This document shows, in pieces, positions 34,212 through 46,582 of a stretch of DNA of 64,000 bases. Position numbers and translations under genes: made by a program. Positions within the stretch are counted from its first letter, which is position 1. Every line of letters begins with the position of its first letter. The DNA lies in assembly GCA_011033025.1 (NCBI GenBank), contig WFMF01000108.1:248001-312000 (forward strand). The letters run 5' to 3'. Source of the DNA: Beroe forskalii. Its lineage: Eukaryota; Ctenophora; Nuda; Beroida; Beroidae. Under the pieces are notes generated by a model that saw only the letters and a list, made by a program, of their open reading frames with translations, did no database searches and was not told the DNA's origin.

Positions 34212-37200
34212 TTTTCTATATAATTTAATTGCTGTGCTGTAAAAATTGATAATTGAATTAAATTGAAATTTTTGATGGCTCTCAAAAATTTGGTGAATTA
34301 GATATGAAAAGGACATCTGAGTGGTAGGCAGACTATCTTGGTAACTAAACAAAGGTAAACAAGGAATTGGTTTAGTAATTAGTGGATTGGAATCGATCAA
34401 AAATACAATTCAAGATACAATTTATATAAGGTCAACTGATGCTACCATAACAGATGAATTTAAAACGTCTGGGTGGCCACGGATAAAAATGACCAAAGTT
34501 ATTTTTCAATTTTTCATTGGACAGGCCCACCTTTTCTCATTGTGTATGTTTGAAAATTTACTAAAATGAAAGAACTAAATTTCGTGTTAATCATCTCTAG
34601 ATCTAATTCAAATTTTTTAATAACATTTCACGGCCTCTCGATCAAATACACATAGTTTAGTTACCAAGCCGTACCAATAGCAATAATTTGTAACATCAAT
34701 TTAGAAGTTTAAATGCTAGTCTTGAATATGATACGACTTTTTAGTTTTTCATATAATTTGCTTTAATGTTATTACTGTTCTTATCGACTCAAATTTCCTG
34801 TACAGTAGCTTTACTTGAGTATTGAATATACTTTGTTATTGCTTGTTTGATAAGCTACTGTGTGGAGGACCTGTTTACTTGTAGCCTACTTTAACCTTTG
34901 TAACTGTCCGAGTTTCCTCGTTGAGCCTGGCACATGATTCTGGCTATGCTAATCAGTGAAAGTACGAAGCACTTACACTTTGGTCTTTGCCTGAGCCATC
35001 CTTTAGGATTTGGTGGAGCTTCATGTCTGTTTTATCGTGATAGTGTGTGGGACATGTAACTGCCATGTGAGCAGGGATGGGAACATCAAACTGTCGTACT
35101 GTTCTCTTTATTGATATATTCCTTTATTCGATGCCCTGACATATTCTTTACGCCCGGTAAAACTATTTGTAGTAAATTTCAATTGGTATTTTTATAAATC
35201 CATCACGCTTATATTTTTGTATCCTCTTTTCAAGTCCCCCATTTAGCAGATTATTTATTAGTCGCTTAGATGAGTAGCATGTATTGATGGCCTAGGTATA
35301 CACTATGTTTAGTTATGTATCTATGTAATTTTGTTATGGTAATGATGATTTTAAAACACTGTCTTAATCTCAAGGGAATATTATCTCGGGTTAAGTCAAG
35401 GTCACCCCCATCATATATAAATATGTGATACAAAATATAATACCAGAAATATCCCCTTACACATGTTATTCTCGTGTCCGTTCGCGGCCGCTGATGGTTT
35501 CCACCGGAAATTTAACTGAGGTTTCACAGGATTCTCAGGGCTGCAAAACATGTTATATAATATATATACATACGTATAATATATATTAGAAAATATCTCT
35601 GACTGAAATTACTTGCCGCCAACGTTGCAATTAGGCTTGTCACCTACAAATTCCTTGACTTTATCTTGCGGTGGATACCTCTTGTTTCCTACACTTGTTT
35701 CTTGTCATTCACCTGACCTTCGCATTATTCGAAGCCTAGGACAGGAGTGGACTGATTTTAGACACTGAAGCTTGTACGTACCATCGTCTGATTAGATACG
35801 GTACTTTCTAACTTTCTAACGGTATCCGTAGACATTTTATCAGAACGTGCTTGTAAGTCGCAGACCCGGGAGACTCGTGCTGACTTCAAAAATTATATAA
35901 ATATACAGTATCACCTGACACTCATTCAGCCTGCAAAGCATGCTTCCTGGCCTTGTTAAGTCTAGTCTAAATGCAATAAAAAGACGACAAACTGCGAAAT
36001 ACCTGCTTCATCACACCAAACACCCTCTCTGATAGCAGCTCTTCTGTGGGCAGTGCCGCTCTCCCTGAGCATGCGTTGTAGCGGCTGATATTATACACAG
36101 GACAGCTATATTTATTCCACGACCTTCACAAAAAGCTCGCCACCGCAACCCGATACTATTTGGTCTCCATTCAATGGCCACATTTAACCAAATTACCGGT
36201 GGTGAAGCAACCGGCACAGTAAGCTCAGCTCCCTTTCTCATTTTACCTTCGTCGTGTTTGAGGTTTTTGTGTTGCTCCCCGCTCCCTACAGCTGAACACA
36301 CTCCTATAATAGATTATGTAATTCATTATAGCCGAGTATAGATCTGAGTTGGTGTTAATCTATCTAGGTATATAATCCTTAGTAACTAGTGAACTGGGTT
36401 CCGGAACTCGTTCACGAGATCTATCGATACGTGCATTAGTCGCATATAATAATATAATGTCAGATATTATACGTAATAATATGTGCCCGGCCGTTATTTG
36501 AATCCGAATTATTTTCCTAATTAATTACGTTCGTATTATCTAAGCTTTTTACTATTAGTTTATTGTACCGCTGACGGGCATGCTGCTTTGTGTAATACCG
36601 TATCGCTGTGTTTGGCGTTTGGTATGTTATTGTACGCTGTAAGGGGTATGGACCTTGTCGTAGCATCCTTTGCACGTGCCGTGCGAATTGTTCAAATCAT
36701 CGTTGGAAGGGGTAACCAAGGGGATTTGATTCTCATTCATAATTTTGGGGCCAGTTTAATTATTGAGGGGGTTTAGTTTTCTCCGAGGGTCAGTTTCATT
36801 GCAACTTCCAGCACATGCTACAGCAGCCACGACTTCGGACCTGCAAATAAAAGTAGCTACTCGTAACCCGCTGTCAAATCAGTAAATCCCGGAAAGGAAG
36901 CCTATAACATATATTTGTTGCTACTGAAATTTAGAAATTTGTCGTTAGACAGCTCCAGGGAGGCTTAGACATATATTCGGAGTGTACAGTTCGTGTGCTA
37001 GTGGTTTACGGAGTACACTCTGTGGCTTTCCTGGCACTCTGACATGCTAGAAAAGTGCAGGTACTATGATTTAGTCGGATACGGAATGAGAGCTATACAC
37101 ACTACGTACGTAAGAAGTCGGGTAGGAAGAGAAATTTAGTCATCCTTTTTGGCTTCCCAAGAATTTAGACTAATAGACTGCATTAGCTGTAGCAGTGCTC

Positions 37201-38092
37201 CGAGAGTGCAGCACGGACCATTCATCCAGAGCAGAGCATGTAGTCCGTAGCTTAGCACTACTATATCATTTCGGGAGAGTACTTAACAACTTTATTTCTG
37301 TTCTTCGACTAAAATGACAGCCATTGGAGGGTAGGTTGCACATGGTACTCACTTCTCCTCTGCATTTCGCCACGTGCTTTTTGCCTTTCGTCACGTGATT
37401 TGTCCTAACTTGGTAATTGGCATTGTGCCAGACACGTGACAAGTTAGGCACAAGCGCTGATTGGCCGCTCGAGTGGGGGTGCTGACAGTTTCTCAGTTAC
37501 TTTACTGACAATCGCACGGCTAGGATTACCAAGAGTTCTCTATCTCTCTCTCTCCCCTCTCTCTACAAGACAACCTTGTTACCGCACTCTTCCTTTCGTT
37601 GTACAATGCCTCACAACTCCGTTTATGTACTAAGTAAGTATACTTCCGACAACTTCCTACTTTACATATGATTTGTTGTAACATTCCTTATGCCTGGCAT
37701 TATATATATTCATGTTAAACTACTGAGAATTGCGTGTTTCCCGATGTTTGGCACCTGAATCTGTGGCTATATTCCGTGTATTTACTACGTAAAACACGAT
37801 GCCTGAGCCAGCCTTGCGGGAGTGTCGTGTGATTGAGCGCAGGCGAGTGAGTGTGCCACAGTACTACTAAACGGGCGATGGATGAGTTGTTAGTTATTAG
37901 TTATTATTATATTAGTTCAAAGATGTCGAGTCACGGTTTTGACTAATTTTTCAAAAATTTTAATCAGTGACTCGGTGACTAGGTAACGAAAAGTGAGTTG
38001 CCTTGCGAATACCAATTAAATTTTCAATAAAACGATCGTGAAAGTATACATTTTTATGCACCTTTCAACTCTGCATGGGCACATTGTTATGA
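34212..38092. other. No gene recognised
   Basis: Low-repeat DNA of intermediate GC. A CT microsatellite lies at about 37540-37565. Open frames near 36011-36301 (minus) and 36588-36776 (plus) show no recognisable domain. An ATG with a following GTAAGT at 37606-37639 could be a tiny first exon but has no other support. Confidence 0.45.
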
Positions 38093-38430
38093 GGATTCAG
38101 GCTATGCCCTGTGCACAAATTATTTTCAGTATTCAGGGTTTGTGCATTCTTTAATCAGGATTCATGATGTGCAAATTCTTATCAGGAATCATGATGTGCG
38201 CATCCTTATCAGTATTCAGGGTGTGCACACTGCGCATCCTTATCAGGAATCAGGATGCGCGCATCCTTATCAAGATTCTGCGTGTACACATTCTCATTCG
38301 GGGTGTGGCGGGTTATCATTCAGGATTTTCACAATTCTTTCAGGATTAAGGTGCGTTATCATCAGATTTAGTTTGTGCGCATATGGATTTAAGGGTGTCT
38401 ACAGTGCAAACTGCACACAATATTTAAATC
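38093..38430. repeat. About 30-bp irregular minisatellite
   Basis: Ten or so degenerate copies of TCAGGATTCATGATGTGCGC followed by ATCCTTA, with length variation. Open frames over it are repeat translations. Confidence 0.85.
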
Positions 38431-40320
38431 AATATTTAGAATAGGCGACCCCTCCCACCTGACTACGCCCCTGGGTGGATTGGGGACGCATAACTTTCTT
38501 CATTTTGATTAGTAAGACATCAAGTACGTGCTTCGTCTAAATGTATCATCCTATGGTGGCTACAAGTTGTAGTAAGGAAGTAGGGTCTCAGTAGGAACCT
38601 GTATTTATACAAGTATAATACGTCAGTAGTCGCAGAAGGGAGAGAAATAGTTTTAAAAACGGTGTGGACACGAGAACTCGACTTGTTGATATTAACCAAA
38701 ATATTTATATAAGCCTGCTTTTAAAAATAGAACGTTCCCTCAGTACTATTATAGTAATGAGGAATGTGCTATTTCATTTAATGGAGCTCCAAGAGCGATG
38801 TTCACTGACTCACAGGCAGCAAGATTCAAGGATTTAGCTACTGTTTTAGATAGATCTGATATGTAATGTAAACTTGAAATTTACTAACAGCTTGGCCTGT
38901 CTTGATAACCTTATATATCATCTTGTCACAACTATAGTCTGGCCGAATCCCGTTCGATCACACCGTCTAGTTTTTACGTACTTCCTTTCAACTTTTACAT
39001 GATTCACTGGAGGGGACTTTTACGAGTATAACGCCTGTCGTTAAAAGTCATGATTTTCATCCGGTATAATCCGTCAAATCTTCCAAGGGATCGTTCAAAT
39101 ATTACATAATCACCCAGGGGGAGGGGGGCAATTTCCGAATGATTACGTTACATGTTATTGTAACAAATACAACTGCAGTAAACTAGATAATGAGGGGGAG
39201 GGGCGGTTAAAATCGGCCAAAAATTGATTACGTAATATGTTAACGATCCCCAAGTAATCGTTAGAAAAAGCACGGTGAGGTATTCGCAATCACAGCAGTT
39301 GCACTCAATGTTACATTCACTGTTCACGGATCATGCAACACGGGGGCATAGATTTAAATAAGATCATGAAACAAAGGTTATAATTTTAAGGTACGCAAGA
39401 TTTATAGGGTGAAAATAATAAACCGTCCCCTTAAATTAATCATCAAGGGCATTAAGGAGCACATAATTGAGGTCGAAATTCTTGATTTCTTAACTCCATG
39501 TAATACGCTTATAAGTTAACTTTTAATTGTCATAGGGGCGCTATGAAGCTACAGCAATAGGTCTTTTTACTGTGAGGAAGTCTGAAAACACTTTGGTATC
39601 GTTACGTGCAGCTTACAACCTTTCTGGTTGAATGAGCCCCTTTTTAATAAGTTACTCACAATTCCCACGGCTTAATTAGTTCATAACAAGTATACTGTAA
39701 TTTCATTACTTTGAAGCTTAAATCACATTTATTTTCGAGTTCTGTTATCAATGATACGTGGTGATAATGAATTTGAGAGGGCATAATGACCTTGAAGAGT
39801 TGAAGCAGTTAATTATTTGCAGTACAGAAACTCAACCCGGACTAAAGAGTTGGGGGTTGTTGTAGCCCAAAAACACCAAATTCCGCCCTACTTTTCCAAT
39901 TCTTGGGAAAGGGTTTTTTGTTTGGAACCCCCCCAATGAGTGTGAATTAAGAACAGTCCGGACTGATTAAGAATAAATAAAACCTGTAAGCAATCAAACT
40001 CCTGCTGAGTACTGAGCACCTAAATATAGCTTAGATAAGTAAAAAGTGGTTAAAAAAATTAAAAAAAGTAAAAAAAAATGGTTTAAAAAATGTTTGAAAA
40101 AGTTCAACTTGCTTTGGGCAGTATTATTGCAGAGTGTTCATGATCATCCATACATCCGATTTCCTCCCCTTCTTTCGTGTTCCCCTGTTACCAATTACCA
40201 CAAAATTAACATTTCGCAGGGTTGGAGTGGGTTGCAAAGTTCCAAAGATACGCAAAATCTTGATAATATGAACTAAACTTGGTATTTCAGAATCTCAGAA
40301 ATAAAATAAAAACTCGGCTG
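38431..40320. other. No gene recognised
   Basis: AT-rich DNA without supportable exons. It includes purine-rich lysine-coding runs near 40046-40110 that look like simple sequence. Confidence 0.45.
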
Positions 40321-40324
40321 GACG

Positions 40325-40550
40325 TGTTATTTCAGAACTTCAGAATGCTGCTAACACCTGCTATTTCAGAATGTTGTTTTGCACCCCCTGACAACTGCTA
40401 TTTCAGAATGTTGTTTTGCGCCCCTAACACTTGCTATTTCAGAATGTTGTTTTGCGCCCCTAACACTTGCTTTTTCAGAATGTTGTTTTGCGCCCCTAAC
40501 ACTTGCTTTTTCAGAATGTTGTTTTGCGCCCCTCACACTTGCTATTTCAG
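40325..40550. repeat. 36-bp minisatellite carrying a splice acceptor
   Basis: Six to seven copies of CTATTTCAGAATGTTGTTTT followed by GCGCCCCTAACACTTG. Each unit contains CTATTTCAG|AATGTTGTTTTGCG, and the last copy leads straight into the exon at 40551. The array is therefore a serial copy of the exon's acceptor and first 14 nt. Confidence 0.93.
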
Positions 40551-40627
40551 AATGTTGTTTTGCGATGGTGCCAGTGTTCCGATCTGAAGACCAGAATTAC
40601 CCTCGACCAGCTCACCTTCCTATCAAG
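40551..40627 (+). CDS. Exon of an unidentified plus-strand gene
   Basis: Acceptor TGCTATTTCAG, 77-nt exon, donor ATCAAG|gtaact. Skipping the first two bases it reads CCFAMVPVFRSEDQNYPRPA then HLPIK, ending in phase 0. The intron's first bases are duplicated too: GTAACTACGTTTAAGGAATT recurs 35-37 bp downstream after an AG, giving a decoy donor. I do not recognise the protein. Duplication of both flanking splice sites, as in the recognised genes of this window, is the main reason to believe the exon. Partner exons were not found. Confidence 0.45.
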
Positions 40628-40699
40628 GTAACTACGTTTAAGGAATTAAGAGGATTTTAGGTAACTACGTTGAAGGAATTCAGAGGAATTTAGTTGAAT

Positions 40700-42560
40700 T
40701 CCTCAATAAACATGGCTGATCAGAGAATTTAAGTTAATTAATTATTTCGTAAATGAAATACAGTATTTTGTAATCAATGATTACAGTACCTAGCTTCAAC
40801 CCTCTTCCGGCCAAAAGTAGCAAATACAGCGAGCTGCTTTTCAGTTTTCACTGATGATGAACTTTGAAAGTAGACAGTAGTCTCCGAACATGATCGCACC
40901 TCCAGCCACATCAATTCCTGCTTAATTCCCGTATGATAATATATATGACCAATCCGTCACCTAATTCCTAGACAATGGTTGTTAACGTTGATCTAACACT
41001 CTTCCCTCACTTGGGTGGCCACTGAGTATCCTTGTGTGTATGTGTGTGTGTGTGGGTGTATGTTGTTATGTTGGGGTGGGCCCCGCGCACATTAACGCAT
41101 GACACCAACTTCACACCATATTTGGATCCCGTGATAACACGTATATATTATATATGTATGCAGCATAATGAATTGTTCGCACGGAGCTGAGATCACCACC
41201 GTCCTTCTCTTCGCGCTCTCTCTCCTCCTATTGCTGCTCCTTCACAAATACTGCCACCTTTCCTTGCTGCCCAGTTTTAGTTTGGTGTCCGTGTGTTTTG
41301 TTGCTTGTCTCATCAACCGACCCTTCTAAAGTTCTGATTCCTCGCTTAGGTAATGACGAATTAATAATTTAATACGAATTAATAATTTTTTCATATTTCT
41401 TGTTCGGCGTGTCCAGGTTTTTCATTGAAGATGACAAGGCAAGTTCACTTGAAGTTCGAAATAATATCTCATTTTGTAATTCTAGACTTCAAGTGTCATA
41501 TCAACTGTAAGAATCTTTCTCGGCGCACATACTTCTCTCCATAATCCTAAGTGAAGGTGTTGAACCTGAGGGGGACATTTTCTGATACAAGGTACTAATT
41601 ATAGTGGGCCACAGAAAAGAAGGTGAACAATTAATCGATTGAACTAACTGATTTACGTTTGGAACTCAAATAGGCCGGACAAAATGGAGCTGCCCCCCTT
41701 GGCTTCAAAAAATTCCCACGGAGTGCCCTCATGAAAGAACTGCAGAACCGATCAAAGTTCAAAGACTTTATTAATTAACCTTAATTACCTAATTATCCAT
41801 ATCTCACAGAGCAACGTTAAAGAAATTGCTCGCATAACTTTATGAAATATAATATAATATCGGGTAATAACGCCCCGCTTCACCTGGCCACAATTTGATG
41901 AACTGTTATCACATAAAATATTCAAAAATTAAGGTCAAATTCGCAGTCTTCCTGTCTCTCTATAGGTTCCTCCATTGCTAATTACCCCCGAGCCCTATTT
42001 TATCAACATTTTTTGAAAAATATTGTTCCAGGATAAAGTTCACATTGGTACGGTGTTTTACAGTACATATAACAACTTACATAATTACATAATATATTAC
42101 TGCAAATCACCGGGGGAGGGGAGGAATAAACGTATTTACATCCAGCTCACGGTTCCCATGGGGCAGCACCGTAATTTAGATAAGAACAGTGACATGCCGG
42201 CAAAACGTTATCTCACTGAAAACAAAGCACCGGCATGTTGTTCAGTGCTCGTATATCATAGAAGAAATATAAAATTACAAAAATACCAGAGCCACTTCAC
42301 GGGGTCGGATAATAACTTGTTCACATTATTATAGAATCAGGGGTGTATGTTGGGGAGGTGGGGTCCGAAGGTGTTGTAAGTTTGATAATCACACTGATAA
42401 TGATTTGAGTATCTCCCTCGACCCTTTTTGCAACGTATGAAATGATGGTCATGTCGACATAATATGCGCGCTGAAGGAATTTTATCTGCTGATCTTAATT
42501 AGCCTTCCAAAGTTGATACAATGATCATGATGTATAGATGTTATACGGCATACACGACTA
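40700..42560. other. No gene recognised
   Basis: Ordinary DNA with a TG microsatellite at about 41033-41060. The open frame at 42023-42334 has no recognisable domain. Confidence 0.45.
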
Positions 42561-42569
42561 CACAACTTA

Positions 42570-43235
42570 GAATTCACTCCCCTCTCTCACTCCCTCTCCC
42601 TCAATCCCCGTCTTCCCCCACTCCCCCTCTCAATTACTCCCCTTCTTCCCCTACTCCCCCTCTCATCACTCCCCTTCCTTCCTCACTCCGGGCTGCACCC
42701 CTCATTCCCGCTCCTATCTATTCCCCCACTCCCCTCACTCCCACTCCCTCATTTTAACGTGACTCTCCCTTCAAACGCATTCATCACGGAGTGCCCGAAG
42801 TTCCCGCTCCCCTCACTCCCTACTCCCCCACTCCCTACTCCCCTCACCTCCCTACTCCCTCACTCCTACTCCCCTCACCCCTACTCCCCCACTCCCTTCT
42901 TTCCTCCTCCCACTCTCCTTTTACTCCAACTCCCCCTCTCATCACTTGCCTCATTCCCTCACCCCCACTCCCTCATGTTAACGTGAGTCTCCCTTCAGAC
43001 GCATTCATCACGGAGTGCCCGTAGTTCCCGTTCCCCTCACTCCCTACTCCCCCCACTCCCTACTCCCCTCACTCCCTACTCCCCTCACCTCCCTACTCCC
43101 TCACCCCCACTCCCTCACTCCCACTCCCCCCTCATTTCCCCACTCCCCCATTTTAACGTGAGTCTCCCTTCAGACGCATTCATCACGGAGTGCCCGTAGT
43201 TCCCGTTCCCCTCACTCCCCCAACAACAACTCCCT
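42570..43235. repeat. C-rich minisatellite with a repeated 65-bp island
   Basis: CTCCCCTCACTCCCTACTCC-type pyrimidine repeats are interrupted three times (about 42753, 42976 and 43150) by nearly identical sequence. Each interruption runs TTTTAACGTGAGTCTCCCTT, then CAGACGCATTCATCACGGAG, then TGCCCG. This is a higher-order repeat of a unique island plus a C-rich spacer. Confidence 0.9.
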
Positions 43236-43387
43236 GAACAGGATGACTGTCTGCGCGGAGGAGGTGATTACCTAATTAATATATTGAATTGAATTAAACA
43301 ATTAACTAAATTAAATAATTAACTAAATAATGTGTCAGATGATAACCTAATTAATTTATTAGATAATTGACTAATTTTAACATAATA

Positions 43388-44318
43388 GTGCGTTCGGAAA
43401 AGATTGTCACTTGCAATTTTCTGGAGAAACGGCTGCCGGGAGTGACTTTTTGAAGTGATATTCGTTTTTTTCAGACATTTTTGGATCAAGATAATCGGGT
43501 TTTACCGATAACTAAGTTTTCTTAGCCCATTCTACGGCGGATTCAAATTTCTAATTTTTTGCTCCGCTGTACGAAACTGACCACAAATTTCGTTGTCAAA
43601 GAAAACACGCTATCAACGGACCCAGGAAGTGTGAGATAATCAAAATGAGGCTGTTGCAGCACACGTGGATGCTTACTGGAACAAATGAACCGTTTTTCGT
43701 TGAGTCAAAATATCCCTAAGGGGGTGCTTTGACCTCAAAAAGGATATGCCCCAGATAGGGCAGTTGCAACTTTTGCTCTGACAATTGCCCAGAAATATAA
43801 CATTTAAATAACTTGATACATTCGGTTATCGTATTAGGCTATTAGTTCAGACCCTTCCGTACACGGGACAACCATTTTTAAGATTTTGACTTATTGTCTT
43901 AACTTCAGAAACGTGTGTGCAAGATGTGTACTGAATTATCGGTTACTGAACTGTTAAATTTGCCATATTTAGCTCTAATCTTGATCAATCATACAGGGTT
44001 AAATTGTACAGAAATTTGCCCCGAATGTCAACCAATCATCCTATCCTTTAGTTTTGGACCTGAACGCCCTGAATATGTCCTGAATAGTGAAATCGGACCA
44101 TAAAAACATGGCCTAGAAGATGTAGAATTCGCCATACAGCGGAGCACCTGAAAACAATCAAAAAACTAGCTAGATGACCCACTCAAAAATCTTCGTTAAC
44201 GCTGAAAATTTGCAATTCAGTCTGGTAGAGACCCTTGTACTCGAATATGTCGAAATTTTGACATATTCGGTCATATTTGTCATTTTATGCCTCTAGTGAC
44301 AATCATTTCCGAACGCCC
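43388..44318. mobile_element. 931-bp non-autonomous TIR transposon, 5-bp TSD
   Basis: Ends GTGCGTTCGGAAAAGATTGT and the complement of ACAATCATTTCCGAACGCCC form TIRs of about 24 bp with two mismatches. They are flanked by TAATA on both sides (43383-43387 and 44319-44323). No transposase is present. The superfamily cannot be assigned from these ends alone. Confidence 0.82.
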
Positions 44319-44323
44319 TAATA

Positions 44324-45554
44324 CATTGCAAAGATAATTAACGTATCAGATAATTGGCTAATATTAGATAATTAACATATTGGCGTTACATCAGATATTT
44401 AATAAGATACTTTATTTTTTGATGATTTACTAATTTACTTATCGTATTTGATCAAGATATGAATCACTTATTCCACTGATCAAAATTTATTAAAACGATT
44501 TGCTGACTAACTCATTATAAGCAATTAATAATCACTAATCAGCGCGTCTAATATTATTCCATGATTGTGGCATCACGTGTGTTCGATCTGATGATTGTAT
44601 TTAGAAATATTATTGCTAAAAAGCTAAAAGAGGCAATTTAGATTGATGTCACTATCACTCGAATCTGTTGTCAATTTTCATATTCATATATTATCTTATT
44701 ATGATTAAAAAGCTTATGTCATGATAGCTTGGTATCATGAATTTATCCCAAAGCAGTAACGTTCCTCAGGCTTCTTTTTCTTGAAAATATATTTCCTTTT
44801 CCGGCTTCCTCAGATTTTTAACAGTAACATCTGGTATGAACTTGCATCTTTATTTGGTGGGAGGAACTGCATAGCAAGTTCCTTTCAGCAGTTCTGTATA
44901 ATACTGCACTGCTGTAATTAATCAAAGCCGTGGACTTCCACAAAGATGAGTCAATAATAATAATATATTATATTATGTTCCCGAAACATCCAAAACTTTT
45001 GAAGTGCAATTTGCCGCTGTGCTGCTCTGTGCTGGATGTTTCTTGAACCACGCCCAACGGGCTGCAACTGCCAGGAGCACTCTGCAGTGTACACTGTACT
45101 TAGTACACACTTCACTTAGTACACACCTGTACAGTCAACAAACTCGAAAAGAAACAAAAACGGCAAACGCAGCTATATACAAAGTATGTATTGAGGTATT
45201 GAGAGGGGAAACGCTCATGTTGCCAAAAAGCCACTAGAATTTCCTTTGAGGAACGAGGGTGAATCGTTTTGTATCAGTACAGGCTTCATGTGCAAATGTA
45301 AAATTAAATTTTGGGCGCCAAACTGGCTCAAAACCTTCAGAAAAGGCCACACTCGGCGTCCCTGTCTTTTCTCCTCAAATCATCGCGCCTGTTGCTCTAT
45401 CACAAAAGAGCAAAGGGAAATAGGGACAATTAGCGCATGTCCAGGGCTGCAATTAAACTGCTCAGCGTCTTTCATAACATAGCATTCTAACGATACGTTA
45501 CATAAATGTTAATGAGGATAATCGTGTCTCAATTAGCGGCAGAGAACACACAAA
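44324..45554. other. No gene recognised
   Basis: AT-rich DNA. Open frames near 45004-45237 and 45246-45482 have no supporting features. Confidence 0.45.
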
Positions 45555-45895
45555 GTGGGAGCATGGGCATCGGGCATGCCTTGACAACTGTACCGTCCCC
45601 AGCTGTCCAGTAAAGTATGGGCATCGGGCATGCCTTGACAACTGAATCCGTCCCCAGCTGTCCTGTAATGAATGGGCATCAGGCATACCTTGACAACTGA
45701 ACCGTCCCCAGCTGTCCAGTAATGTATGGGCATCGGGCATGCCTTGACAACAGTACCGTGCCCAGCTGCCCAGTAAAGTATGGTCATCGGGCATATCTTA
45801 TTGTCTTGACATCTGTACAGTCCCCAGCCGTCCAGTAAAATATGGGCATCGGGCATGCCTTGACAACTGTAACGTCCCCAGCTGCCTGTTCAATA
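45555..45895. repeat. About 55-bp minisatellite
   Basis: Six to seven copies of a unit containing TATGGGCATCGGGCATGCCT, TGACAACTGTACCGTCCCCAG and CTGTCCAGTAAAG. One unit carries an insertion (ATCTTATTGTC). A fragment (TCCAGTTATAAAGTATGGGC) reappears at 46250 and 52470. Confidence 0.9.
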
Positions 45896-46582
45896 CGTAT
45901 TTTTGAAAAGCACGGCAAGAAATACTATACGTATTTTTTCTTTTTTCCTGAAAATCGCCGTACTTTTTGGGCGTGCAATAATCAGTCAAAATGCGTCGTT
46001 AAGCTTTTATGATTTATTTTGATATCCATGTGTGCAAGAACGTCGCCCGCGCAACCTAAATGTTGAAGATATCAAAATTTTATTCGTTATCGCACCGCGC
46101 GCGTACTTTTCCGCGTATCTAACACCCCTATTAAAACCTGCTGCTGGCATTTCTTGTCGCGTACTTTTTAGAAAAACGCGTATTTTTCTCCAGGAGCCAA
46201 TAAGCCGTACTTTCCACGATTCTTGCACGTATTTAACGACCCTTCTGTCCAGTTATAAAGTATGGGCATCAGTTAAGTAATTGACACTTGCTGTGGCCTG
46301 TGCCACCACAGTTATATCATATCCAGAGCTAATAGCTATGCTATGTATGTGCTGTGAAGGAGCAATACGCGCTTTGAACATGTCATCCGGGAACCATCTT
46401 ACAGCATGAAAATGACATCACTCTCAACCACCTGGTTTGTGTGTGTGGACTATACCTGCACGTGTGATAACGGAGTTGCTCTACGACCTGAGGTCAGAAA
46501 ACGTACCCGGGTATTGTAGGTTGTAGGTTATACCATTATCATGGTCTACAAAGGTGCGTCAATAAGCTCGAACTGCCTAGTG

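Noticed and set aside
37606-37639. ATG with nine codons and a GTAAGT donor after a CT tract, possible first exon
   Set aside because: Too short, no partner exon or homologue; recorded only as a possibility.
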